Part shown: positions 16,953 through 25,196 of the stretch, one piece after another
Numbering within the stretch: the first letter of the stretch is position 1
Layout of the letters: the number at the start of each line of letters is the position of its first letter
From: Bacillota bacterium
Lineage (GTDB): Bacteria; Bacillota; Clostridia; Acetivibrionales; DTU013
Assembly (NCBI GenBank): GCA_023435745.1
Contig: JAEZMD010000002.1
Location: forward strand, 1-64,000
DNA: 64,000 nucleotides
Direction of reading: 5' to 3'
Translations under genes and position numbers: made by a program
The notes under the pieces: generated by a model
Told to the model about the DNA's origin: nothing
Databases searched by the model: none
What the model saw: only the letters and a program-made list of their open reading frames with translations

Positions 16953-18965
16953 ATGAAAAATGATGTGCTATATTTTAATGATATGAGCATAAATGTTTAC
17001 AGCATAAATACAGTAATAGTCGGAACGGGTGCGGCAGGATACAATGCGGCCGATACGCTATACAACCTTGGGCAGACGGATATTGCCATAGTCACGGAAG
17101 GTGTCTGCATGGGCACCTCCAGGAACACCGGTTCAGACAAACAAACCTACTATAAGCTGACACTGTCCGGTGATACACAGGATTCAGTGATGGAAATGGC
17201 AAAAACCTATTTTGAAGGCGGCTGCATGCACGGAGATATTGCTCTTATTGAAGCGGCCATGTCTGCCAGATCATTCTTCAAGCTGGTTGATATAGGCGTG
17301 CCGTTCCCGCATAACAGGTATGGCGAGTACGTAGGATATAAAACTGATCATGACCCAAGGCAGCGCGCAACTTCAGCCGGGCCTCTTACATCACGGTTTA
17401 TGACCGAGAAGCTTGAGGAACAGGTAAAACAGAAGAATATAAGGATATTTGATGGATTTCAGGTAATTGGAATTCTTACGGATAAAAGCAATTCGGGAGA
17501 GACAAGGTGCATCGGGCTGATAGCTCTGAATCTGAATGACCCGGAAAATAAAAACATGGGCTTCACGCTGTTCAACTGTACAAATGTAATATTTGCAACG
17601 GGAGGACCGGCGGGAATATATAGAACCTCTGTATACCCTGAAAGTCAAAACGGGGCGTCCGGAATTGCCTTCGAAGCAGGTGTTAGAGGAGTAAATCTGA
17701 CGGAATCACAGTACGGGATCGCTTCTACAAAGTTCAGGTGGAATTTGTCTGGAACTTACCAGCAGGTAATACCAAGATATGTCTCTGCCAACCGGGACGG
17801 AAGTGATGAGAAGGAATTCCTGAATGAATACTTTGACGAGCCCGGAAAAATGCTGGATGCAATATTCCTCAAGGGCTACCAGTGGCCTTTTGACCCGAGA
17901 AAGATCAAGGATTTCGGTTCATCGGTCATAGACATTCTCGTCTACAATGAGACGCAGATAAAGGGAAGAAAGGTATTCCTTGATTTTATGAGGAATCCGC
18001 AGTGGGGAAGCAAAGACGGCGAGCTTGACTTCTCACTTCTTGGGATAGAAGCAAGGAAATACCTTGAAAATTCGGGGGCATTGTTTGGCACACCGATTGA
18101 AAGACTGGCTAAAATGAACCGGCCCGCCATCGACCTTTATATGAATAACGGAATCGATATTACAAAGGAGTATCTTGAAATTGCCGTCTGCGCACAGCAC
18201 AACAATGGAGGCCTTGCCGGTAACATATGGTGGGAAAGTAACGTAAAGCACTTTTTCCCCGTTGGCGAGGTTAACGGAGTATTCGGAATATACAGACCCG
18301 GCGGCAGCGCTCTGAATTCGACCCAGGTCGGAGGCCTTAGGGCGGCACAGTATATTGCTCAAAACTATAAAGAGGATCCGATGGATACCGATGCATTTTG
18401 TATTAAAGTGAGCGCTCAGGTGGCGGACAAGCTTAATATAGCAGAAAAGCTTCTATCAGGCAGCTCAGGAAAATCGAATATACTCTCGATGAGAGAAGCC
18501 TTCCAGACAAGAATGACAAAAACCGGAGCTCATATACGTACAATGGAAGGAGTTGCAGAGAGCATCAAGGAATGCGAAGCTGATCTTGAGCATTTTCTTG
18601 AGCGCACCAAACCTGCATCAGCAAGAGAATTGTCCGGAGCATTTTTGAACAGAGATATACTGATTACGCAGTATGTGTATCTCAATGCGATTAAAGAGTT
18701 CATGGAAAAGGGAGGCGGAAGCAGAGGATCCTATCTCGTACAGGATAGAAATGGCGAATTGCCGATAAACAGCCTGCCTGAAGAATTCAGATACTCACTG
18801 GACAGTGGCGAATTATCAGGGATGGTTTGCGAAATCGAGCTACTCCGCGACGAGGGCAAGCCCGGCTGCAGAACTGAATGGAAGGCTGTGAGACCGATAC
18901 CTCAGGAGGACAATTGGTTCGAGAATGTATGGAATGAATACATGGACGGTAAAGTAATACTTTAA
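16953..18965 (+). CDS. FAD-dependent oxidoreductase of the fumarate reductase/succinate dehydrogenase flavoprotein type
   Basis: A 670-residue flavoprotein. The N-terminal FAD motif is VIVGTGAAGYNAADTL. Later landmarks are the capping-domain region and NNGGLAGNIWWES, then FFPVGEVNGVFGIYRPGGSALNSTQVGGLRAAQYIA, matching the C-terminal FAD site of the FrdA/AprA/aspartate-oxidase group. The usual His-Thr-Met-Gly-Gly stretch is replaced by QHNNGG, so true fumarate reductase activity is doubtful. No signal peptide and no haem motif. The start is ATG 16953, after AAAGGAG. As fourth enzyme of the cluster it may supply or accept electrons for the OYE-type reductase. Confidence 0.82.
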   Translation: MKNDVLYFNDMSINVYSINTVIVGTGAAGYNAADTLYNLGQTDIAIVTEGVCMGTSRNTGSDKQTYYKLTLSGDTQDSVMEMAKTYFEGGCMHGDIALIEAAMSARSFFKLVDIGVPFPHNRYGEYVGYKTDHDPRQRATSAGPLTSRFMTEKLEEQVKQKNIRIFDGFQVIGILTDKSNSGETRCIGLIALNLNDPENKNMGFTLFNCTNVIFATGGPAGIYRTSVYPESQNGASGIAFEAGVRGVNLTESQYGIASTKFRWNLSGTYQQVIPRYVSANRDGSDEKEFLNEYFDEPGKMLDAIFLKGYQWPFDPRKIKDFGSSVIDILVYNETQIKGRKVFLDFMRNPQWGSKDGELDFSLLGIEARKYLENSGALFGTPIERLAKMNRPAIDLYMNNGIDITKEYLEIAVCAQHNNGGLAGNIWWESNVKHFFPVGEVNGVFGIYRPGGSALNSTQVGGLRAAQYIAQNYKEDPMDTDAFCIKVSAQVADKLNIAEKLLSGSSGKSNILSMREAFQTRMTKTGAHIRTMEGVAESIKECEADLEHFLERTKPASARELSGAFLNRDILITQYVYLNAIKEFMEKGGGSRGSYLVQDRNGELPINSLPEEFRYSLDSGELSGMVCEIELLRDEGKPGCRTEWKAVRPIPQEDNWFENVWNEYMDGKVIL

Positions 18966-19089
18966 ATACGGCGACAGACAGGCACGTTCTCTTTTCACGC
19001 TTCAAATACCTCAGACAGTCTGGTAAAATAGAACTAAGCTATTAATCACAAAGCTAAGCTATAAAATCAGTGTATATGTAGGAGGAGCA

Positions 19090-19764
19090 ATGGATACAAA
19101 ATTGAAGGTTATTATCGAAAAGAGAATCACAAAGACGCTTGAAAATCTTGAAAAGAATAATATGCAGGGCATTTATGTAGAATCTAAGGCCGATGTTGTT
19201 CCAAAGATAAAGGAACTGCTGACAGAAGGCGATAAAGTGGCGTTAGGAGGCTCTATGAGCCTGTTTGAATGCGGGGTGATCGATTTGCTCCGCTCCGGTA
19301 AATATCGCTTGTTGGACCGGTATGCGAAAGGTCTGTTAAGGGAGGACATGGAGAAGATATTCAAGGATTCCTTCTTTGCAGATGCATATATTTGCAGTTC
19401 AAACGCGATTACTGAAAATGGCGAGCTTTACAATGTGGACGGTAATTCCAACAGGGTTGCAGCCATTTGCTATGGTCCGGAATCGGTGATTATTGTGGCA
19501 GGATACAATAAAATCGTCAAGGACATCAAAGACGCGGTGAGAAGAGTTAAGACAACGGCGGCGCCGGCTAATTGTGTCCGTCTGGACTGTGCAACGTATT
19601 GCAAAGAAAAGGGAGAATGTATGTCGTTTCTATCTGACGACACTGATATAACCCGCGGCTGCAACAGCCCGTCACGGATCTGCTGCAATTATGTTGTGTC
19701 AGCTTACCAGCGGAGAAAGCACCGGATCAAGGTTATTCTTGTAGGAGAAGAATTGGGGTATTAG
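19090..19764 (+). CDS. LUD-domain protein (LutC/YkgG-like)
   Basis: A 224-residue protein with the LUD (DUF162) fold: LGGSMSLFECGVIDLLRSGKYRLLDRY, SSNAITENGELYNVDGNSNRVAAI and IIVAGYNKIVKDI are the family's hallmark segments. The C-terminus is rich in cysteine (about residues 162-200, including CATYCKEKGEC and ICC), which could bind metal or a cluster. The start is ATG 19090, after AGGAGGAG. LutC takes part in lactate oxidation, but solitary LUD proteins of this size are common in Clostridia without a known role. A 124-base gap with no clear promoter separates it from the flavoprotein gene, so it may be the last gene of the cluster. Confidence 0.8.
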   Translation: MDTKLKVIIEKRITKTLENLEKNNMQGIYVESKADVVPKIKELLTEGDKVALGGSMSLFECGVIDLLRSGKYRLLDRYAKGLLREDMEKIFKDSFFADAYICSSNAITENGELYNVDGNSNRVAAICYGPESVIIVAGYNKIVKDIKDAVRRVKTTAAPANCVRLDCATYCKEKGECMSFLSDDTDITRGCNSPSRICCNYVVSAYQRRKHRIKVILVGEELGY

Positions 19765-19866
19765 ACAAGGGAAACACAACAGAACCGTTTGGCTGTGTTC
19801 AAAGCATGGAACTTTTGCCCAATAATCCTCATCTGATCTATATATAGAGATAGATAAGGAGGAAAC

Positions 19867-20196
19867 AATGAAGTCCCTTTCTCAGTCACGACCGAATTAT
19901 CACAATGCCCCTGGAATGGGGACAACTACCTTGCAATGATTGCATTGCAGGGAAAAGAAGTCGCCCATGAGGATTTGCCGCTGTCAAACCTGGTGTTTCT
20001 GCTGGATGTCTCGGGGTCAATGGATGAGCCGATGAAGCTGCCTTTGCTGAAATCATCATTTCAGCTTTTGGTCGAACAGCTTGATGAAAATGACAAAGTA
20101 TCCATCGTTGTTTATGCGGGTTCTTCCGGCGTAGTCCTAAAAGGTGCCAAAGCGCACAGAAGCTATCTGAATAGCGAATATCCGAATATCAGATAA
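19867..20196 (+). pseudogene. Remnant of a von Willebrand factor A domain (YfbK-like) gene
   Basis: The frame from 19867 reads NEVPFSVTTELSQCPWNGDNYLAMIAL and continues into LVFLLDVSGSMDEP, the MIDAS-type DxSxS of vWA proteins, then VSIVVYAGSSGVVLKGAK before a stop at 20196. Full-length homologues have a lipoprotein-type N-terminus before this point and several hundred residues after it, so both ends are missing. A TAA lies just upstream in frame. A separate 23-codon frame (19868-19939) with a good ribosome site ends in an ATGA overlap with ATG 19936, so the fragment might still be translated. I read it as a decayed gene. Confidence 0.75.
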
Positions 20197-20289
20197 ATAA
20201 TGTAGGGTAAGAGAAAGGAAGAAGAGCAGCTTATCCGGCTATGATAAAAAATAGTTGACTGGAGAATAATACACATGAAGGAGAAGGCT

Positions 20290-20964
20290 ATGGAGAATAA
20301 TGATAAAAACAATAGTAGCATAAAAGAGATCTATCTGGCCGGAGGCTGCTTCTGGGGAACCGAGAAATACCTGTCTTTGGCAAAGGGGATCGTCGGTACA
20401 GAGGTGGGTTATGCTAACGGAAACACAGAAAACCCCAGTTATGAAGATGTGTGTTATAGAAACACCGGACATGCTGAGACAGTGAAAGTGTTATATGATC
20501 CGGATATAATAAGCCTGAGTTTCATCCTGAAGCTCTTTTATGAGGTCATTGATCCAGTGGCAAAAAACCGCCAGGGAAATGACATTGGGACACAGTATCG
20601 TACCGGCATCTATTATAAAGAAGATCAGGATAGAGAAACAATATTAGAGTCCGTGGATGAACTTCAAAAGAGCTATGACAAGCCGATCGCGATTGAAGTG
20701 ACGCCGCTGCTGAATTATTTCCCTGCCGAAGAGTATCATCAGAAATACCTGGATAAGAACCCAAATGGGTACTGCCACATCGGCAGGGAAAAGTTCACTA
20801 AAGCGGCGAAGTCACATCTGAAAAGCACTCTTACGAAAATGCAGTATAATGTTACACAAAACAATGCCACAGAACCACCCTTCAGAAATGAGTACTATAA
20901 CAATTTCAAGGAAGGCATACGTCCACTTGCTCCATTTATTGGATTAAGTGAAGCAACTACCTGA
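20290..20964 (+). CDS. msrA: Peptide methionine sulfoxide reductase MsrA with truncated MsrB tail
   Basis: MsrA repairs methionine-S-sulfoxide in proteins. The catalytic cysteine is in GGCFWGTEKYL (C20 from this start) and the family segments GYANGNTENPSYEDVCYRNTGHAE and YHQKYLDKNPNGYCHI are intact. After about residue 185 the sequence LTKMQYNVTQNNATEPPFRN is the beginning of an MsrB domain, but it diverges after FKEGI and stops, so the MsrB catalytic cysteine is lost. The gene was probably an MsrA-MsrB fusion. ATG 20290 has AAGGAG 6 bases upstream and is preferred over ATG 20275. The end overlaps the convergent DUF1015 gene by 8 bases. Confidence 0.9.
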   Translation: MENNDKNNSSIKEIYLAGGCFWGTEKYLSLAKGIVGTEVGYANGNTENPSYEDVCYRNTGHAETVKVLYDPDIISLSFILKLFYEVIDPVAKNRQGNDIGTQYRTGIYYKEDQDRETILESVDELQKSYDKPIAIEVTPLLNYFPAEEYHQKYLDKNPNGYCHIGREKFTKAAKSHLKSTLTKMQYNVTQNNATEPPFRNEYYNNFKEGIRPLAPFIGLSEATT

Positions 20965-22324
20965 TGCGCCTGCACTCCAGATAATATCTCTTTTCTTCGG
21001 CCTCGCCCATTGAAAAGGTCTTTCTTGGCAGGACGCCGTCCGCTTTGACGGTTCTAAAAAGGTCGCGCTTGTTCATGACGGGCAAGAAGAAGCCCATGCT
21101 GCCCGTCTTTGAACCAAGCTCAGTTACTACCTGACCGCCATGGATATAGTCAATTTCAATATCATCGTTTTTGCTTTTTGCTAACTCATCGAGAATACTC
21201 TGAAGTGAACCCACCTCAAGACTGGAGGCCTGGTTTTTCACTGTGAGCAGACCATATACGCCTTCCAGGATAAAGGGAATATGATGGGGGACGTTTCTCC
21301 CATTTGCTGTGGTGGTACCGTCTTTAGCTATTTCCATAGCTGCGTCAACAGCTTCCTTTGAATCAAACAGCTGAATTCCGGCATCCAGTTGAATCCTGCG
21401 CGCGGCTTCGATCAATTGGTCCTGAATTTTCGTGCGGTCTATGCCGAATACAACTCTGTGGATCGGTTCAAAAACCAGCCCGTCATCGTGGACGTTCACC
21501 ACCTCGACAAGAGCGTATCTGGCCGGATGCCCGGGGACTGTGTCGGAAGCCTTGACATTTTCCCAATGCGCTTTTGCGGACGCAAGGGAATGATTCCCGT
21601 CACCCACGGCAAAAAGCAATGGTTTGGGAGAAACGTCCCCGATTTGAGAAACGTCCCCCGCATTCAGGGCGAGTTTTTCCAGAGCGTTTGCTGCTGAGGC
21701 AAGGCTTTCTTCGTCCTCGACCTTCCAGCCGGTGATGTGCCCGCCGCCCTGCATCAGGTCAAAGTCATAAAGCTTCCCGTATTGATCTTTCCTCGCATAA
21801 AGGCTTTCTATTAATGTCTTTTCCGGATCATCGATCAATACCATAATATGTGGCACTTCAATTGGTGCGTTTTCACGTATTTTCACTCTTGGCGGGATTC
21901 GGTCAAGAACCGTCCCCTCGGTTGCACGAATCAAAGACTGTGAGCCAACGCTGTAATCATAGCATTCCAGGTCAACAGCCAGGATCAGGCCTTTTCTGGA
22001 GGGCGTGTGGGGTGTGCCGCGTTCCACGAGTATAAAACCTGGCTTTTGCGGCTGAAGCACGCCTTGCTCCAAATACATTTCCATCGTTTTGTTAATGTTT
22101 TTGATTCTGACGTCGCTGTCCTCTTCCTTCAGATAGATCTCGGGGAATATAAGATTTAATGTGGAAGGGCTCTGAGCCGCAGCTTCCCGGACACTCTGCC
22201 AGTAATCCGGCTGTGAGGTATACTGGTCACATGCGATGACAGCCCATTTTGTCAGGTCTGTGCCTTCTGCAGGCAACAGGATCTCCGGCACCCTGACCCC
22301 AAGCTTTTCATATATTTTATTCAT
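20957..22324 (-). CDS. DUF1015 family protein
   Basis: A 455-residue cytoplasmic protein of the DUF1015 family, recognised from VPEILLPAEGTDLTKWAVIACDQYTSQPDYW, HIMVLIDDPEKTLIE, FAVGDGNHSLASAKAHWE and IDYIHGG. The family has no settled biochemical role; in Clostridia it often lies near serine-synthesis genes such as those at 5-8 kb here. The start is ATG 22324, with GGAGG 11 bases upstream; a GTG start at 22357 lacks a ribosome site. The gene carries four copies of a dispersed GAGAAACGTCCCC-type motif, two of them 18 bases apart and coding GDVSQI-GDVSPK just before the conserved FAVGDGNHS segment, which looks like an insertion. Confidence 0.85.
   Translation of the reverse strand: MNKIYEKLGVRVPEILLPAEGTDLTKWAVIACDQYTSQPDYWQSVREAAAQSPSTLNLIFPEIYLKEEDSDVRIKNINKTMEMYLEQGVLQPQKPGFILVERGTPHTPSRKGLILAVDLECYDYSVGSQSLIRATEGTVLDRIPPRVKIRENAPIEVPHIMVLIDDPEKTLIESLYARKDQYGKLYDFDLMQGGGHITGWKVEDEESLASAANALEKLALNAGDVSQIGDVSPKPLLFAVGDGNHSLASAKAHWENVKASDTVPGHPARYALVEVVNVHDDGLVFEPIHRVVFGIDRTKIQDQLIEAARRIQLDAGIQLFDSKEAVDAAMEIAKDGTTTANGRNVPHHIPFILEGVYGLLTVKNQASSLEVGSLQSILDELAKSKNDDIEIDYIHGGQVVTELGSKTGSMGFFLPVMNKRDLFRTVKADGVLPRKTFSMGEAEEKRYYLECRRIR
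21286..21300 (-). repeat. Dispersed motif copies inside the DUF1015 gene
   Basis: GGGGGACGTTTCTCC here is the reverse complement of the motif; plus-strand copies lie at 21626-21640 and 21644-21658 (GAGAAACGTCCCC) and a variant AAGAACCGTCCCC at 21905-21917. All are within the coding frame. Confidence 0.7.
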
Positions 22325-22452
22325 TAGTCTTTTGACCTCCGTGTTTATGTTTACCACAGAATATTCTATACAAATAGCTTAATGTTGTCTATAGTGACCA
22401 AAAAATGCAGGCAGTTTGTGCTTAATTGCCATCCGTGGATTCAAGCGTGCAT

Positions 22453-23925
22453 CTAGACCTGAAATATATTTACACCCTTACTGGTTTGTACATTAACCTT
22501 ATCCGTGATTTGATCCAGATATGTAAATATAGTATCGGAGAGCTTTTGCGCAGACAGGTAATTCTCTTCCGCTTTTGCTTTATCGTTATCCTTAACAGCA
22601 CTGAGCACCTTAGCGCCTATGCCGTGGAATTCAAGATGCACTTTCCCCAGCGTTTCCCAGTCGCTATTAATTTCGGGGTGGGTCACCTCTATAGCTTGAT
22701 AAAAGTGTCCAAATGCACATTTTGTCCCATTGATCTGCAACGGATAAATCTTCATTTCACCAACAATCCTTTTCAGATTCTCCATCCATTTTCCATGAGC
22801 CTCTTTTGCTTTGGATATGGTTTCTAAAAATTCTTTGTTGCTGATTGCGTTGGTGCTTCCGCGTAACGCATGCATCATTTCTTTTACAATATCCGAAAGC
22901 AAGTCGTCCACAATGCCTATTTGCTTTGCCTGGTCAGCGCTTTTTACCGCGTCATCATGGATGAGTCTGGTTAAGCTACTGAGTTTCTCCGCATCGTGAC
23001 TTGAAGCGTCCATGGCCTGATTGATTTCGTCGGTGGCGCTTTTAATTCCTTCTGCAGAACGATTAATGTTTTTTACGCCATCTATTGTATTTTTAAGCAT
23101 ATCTACATTTTTTTCCATCGTGCTGCTGATGTTATCAATTTTCTCGCTCATTTTCTGTGTGGATGCAATTGTACTTATCATACTTTGCTGACCATCCTTT
23201 GCGGCATCCTGGATGCTGTTGACGAAAACCTTCATTCCCTCAAGATTCTTTTTCGTACCGTCCGCAAGCTTACGAATTTCTTCTGCCACTACAGCAAAGC
23301 CTCTCCCGTTTTCACCGGCTCTGGCGGCCTCAATTGAAGCATTCAAAGCAAGAAGATTTGTTTGTTCCGCAATAGACGCTACCCCATTTACAATATCATT
23401 GACCTTACTTGCCATTTCAACCAGCTTACCAATCTGACGGTTCATAACATCTGCGTCACTCAAAACATTTTCTTTTAAGTCGCCGATTTCCTGAAGCTGA
23501 ACCAGACTTTCCTGATTTTTCTCCATGAGCTGAGCCGAGGTTTCCGACAACTGAGCTAACGTGGTTGAAGTATTAATGACGGCATTATTTACTTCGCTCA
23601 TACTGGCCGTTGTTTGCTCAACCACTGCCAGGTTTGACTCACTGAGAACAGCCATTTCTTTTGCGAAATCAATCAGCTTGTAAGACATGTCAGCCATCTT
23701 CACATCGAAATCGCTAAGTGATGAGGTAATACCCAGCAGCTTTTTTGTCGATTTGGCCATTTGTTTTTCATTTGAAAACAATTTTTTAAAGTACTCCAAA
23801 ACCGATATGTGGATCGAATATTCTACCTTTGGCTCCGGAATATCCTTCCCGCTTAATTTTTCTTTCGCATAGTTTAATATGCAGTGTGCTTCTTCACATG
23901 GCTTTCTTTTAAGGATATTAAGCAT
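22453..23925 (-). CDS. Soluble methyl-accepting chemotaxis protein with CZB zinc-binding domain
   Basis: A 490-residue receptor with no membrane segment. The N-terminus has a short Cys-containing motif (PCEEAHCILNYAKEKLSGK). The middle is a long coiled coil holding the MCP signalling tip SIAEQTNLLALNASIEAARA and GRGFAVVAEEIRKLA (about residues 195-235), which contacts CheA and CheW. The C-terminus (about 365-470) matches a CZB domain, with probable zinc ligands in AHGKW, TKCAFGHFY and VHLEFHG. The start is ATG 23925, 8 bases after GGAGG. It would sense a cytoplasmic cue; CZB domains answer to zinc or hypochlorous acid in relatives. Confidence 0.88.
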   Translation of the reverse strand: MLNILKRKPCEEAHCILNYAKEKLSGKDIPEPKVEYSIHISVLEYFKKLFSNEKQMAKSTKKLLGITSSLSDFDVKMADMSYKLIDFAKEMAVLSESNLAVVEQTTASMSEVNNAVINTSTTLAQLSETSAQLMEKNQESLVQLQEIGDLKENVLSDADVMNRQIGKLVEMASKVNDIVNGVASIAEQTNLLALNASIEAARAGENGRGFAVVAEEIRKLADGTKKNLEGMKVFVNSIQDAAKDGQQSMISTIASTQKMSEKIDNISSTMEKNVDMLKNTIDGVKNINRSAEGIKSATDEINQAMDASSHDAEKLSSLTRLIHDDAVKSADQAKQIGIVDDLLSDIVKEMMHALRGSTNAISNKEFLETISKAKEAHGKWMENLKRIVGEMKIYPLQINGTKCAFGHFYQAIEVTHPEINSDWETLGKVHLEFHGIGAKVLSAVKDNDKAKAEENYLSAQKLSDTIFTYLDQITDKVNVQTSKGVNIFQV

Positions 23926-24004
23926 AATCTAGTTCCTCCAATGATGTTATTACTGATATCATTACCCCATATTCATATTCAGATAAACAAGCATTTTTCT
24001 GAAA

Positions 24005-24018
24005 GGGGGACGTTTCTC
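24005..24018 (-). repeat. Dispersed motif copy in the MCP-LacI spacer
   Basis: GGGGGACGTTTCTC, reverse orientation, in the 251-base gap between the chemoreceptor and the second lacI-type gene. The gap holds otherwise only the promoter and operator near 24081-24122. Confidence 0.7.
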
Positions 24019-24080
24019 TTAATTTCTGCCGAAGTGACACTGGAGGTTCATAGGAAAACCGACGGACTTGGCTCTTTTCA

Positions 24081-24109
24081 TTGACTTGTATCGGAATTAA
24101 TATTATAAT
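24081..24109 (+). promoter_or_regulatory. Sigma-A promoter of the second lacI-type gene
   Basis: TTGACT (24081-24086), a 17-base spacer and TATAAT (24104-24109). The last base of the -10 box is the first base of a LacI operator, so repressor and polymerase would compete. Confidence 0.8.
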
Positions 24110-24122
24110 GATAACGCTAACA
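24109..24122. promoter_or_regulatory. LacI operator, copy 1
   Basis: TGATAACGCTAACA is an imperfect palindrome of the TGTTAGCG-type used by LacI/GalR regulators. It directly follows the -10 box. A 13-of-14 match lies in front of the phosphorylase gene at 25157-25170. Confidence 0.75.
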
Positions 24123-24176
24123 TTACTCAGTTGAATATCGTTCTAAGAAAATTTGCACATCAATAAGGGGAAAATT

Positions 24177-25133
24177 ATGGCTACAATGAAGGATGTCGCA
24201 TCAGCAACCGGGGTTTCTCTCATTACCGTATCGCGTGTGATCAACTTCCCTGAGCTCGTCGCGGAAAAAACCCGTAACAAGGTAGAGGCAGCAATGAATG
24301 AGCTTGGCTTTGTGCCCAATCATGCCGCCAGCGCCTTGGCGCAGAACAAAACCCGCACAGTGCACCTGTATGTCCCGAGATTTATGGGGATATCAGAGCC
24401 CTTCATGATGAATCTGATCGCCGGTGTGAGTGAAGAACTCAGTAAGGCGTATTATCTGTTTCTGATCCGAAGAGATCTTGAATTTTTTCAGCGTTGTGAT
24501 GGTGTCATCGTCATGGGGCTCGCGCGAAATGAAGAGAATGTTTTCGCAGATAAACTTGCTGCTCCTTTTGTACTTTTTGGGAAAACAGAAATGGACTATG
24601 ACTGCATTGATATTGACAATCAGAAAGGTGCAGCAATGATGACGGATTATATTATTTCAAAAGGTCACAAAAAGATTGGTTTTTTAATGCTGAATATCAA
24701 TCAAAGGTATGCATTTGAACGGTTTGACGGCTATAAATCCGCACTGGAAAACGCAAATATCCCATTTAGTAATAATATCAGATATGTAGTCAATTCGGAA
24801 CAGGATGCCTATCAGAAAGCTTATGAGTTGTTCTATGGGGAGAAGGTAACGGCGCTGTTCTGCTGCAATGACCTTTTGGCGATCGGCGCTTTCCGGGCTG
24901 CAGAAGAGCTTGGCCTCAGGATCCCCGAGGACGTTTCTGTTGCAGGCTTTGACGGGCTTACATTTGATCTGATTCCCAAGGTGCCGCTGACAACCGTAAA
25001 GCAGCCGGTTTATGAAGCAGGGAAAGCGCTGGCTGGAAGAATGCTGGAAAGGTTGAAAAACCCCCAGATTCCGCTGGAAAAGACAAGTATTGACACTGAA
25101 TTGATCATCAGAGATTCAGTCGGACCAATCTGA
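24177..25133 (+). CDS. LacI-family repressor of the phosphorylase block
   Basis: A 318-residue regulator. The helix-turn-helix reads TMKDVASATGVSLITVSRVIN and the hinge FVPNHAASALAQ; the rest is the usual two-lobed effector domain (FCCNDLLAIGAFRAAEELG, VAGFDGLTFDLIPKVPLTTV). The first lobe is slightly short: the segment after SEELSKAYYLFLIRR passes quickly into FFQRCDGVIVMG, omitting some 15 residues seen in typical members. The start is ATG 24177, after AAGGGGAAA. Its probable operator occurs before its own gene and before the phosphorylase-like gene, so it should repress both. Confidence 0.88.
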   Translation: MATMKDVASATGVSLITVSRVINFPELVAEKTRNKVEAAMNELGFVPNHAASALAQNKTRTVHLYVPRFMGISEPFMMNLIAGVSEELSKAYYLFLIRRDLEFFQRCDGVIVMGLARNEENVFADKLAAPFVLFGKTEMDYDCIDIDNQKGAAMMTDYIISKGHKKIGFLMLNINQRYAFERFDGYKSALENANIPFSNNIRYVVNSEQDAYQKAYELFYGEKVTALFCCNDLLAIGAFRAAEELGLRIPEDVSVAGFDGLTFDLIPKVPLTTVKQPVYEAGKALAGRMLERLKNPQIPLEKTSIDTELIIRDSVGPI

Positions 25134-25156
25134 AGCAGAAAATTTTTGAAGAAAAA

Positions 25157-25170
25157 TGACAACGCTAACA
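25157..25170. promoter_or_regulatory. LacI operator, copy 2
   Basis: TGACAACGCTAACA differs at one position from copy 1 at 24109-24122. It lies between the regulator's stop and the phosphorylase start (25197). No separate promoter is evident, so it may act as a roadblock on read-through transcription. Confidence 0.7.
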
Positions 25171-25196
25171 TCAACGTGAAGTGGGAGATGAAATTT

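Noticed and set aside
22400..22433. Terminator for the minus-strand chemoreceptor gene
   Set aside because: Only a 4-bp stem (GGCA/TGCC) before a T-run on the minus strand; too weak to list as a feature.
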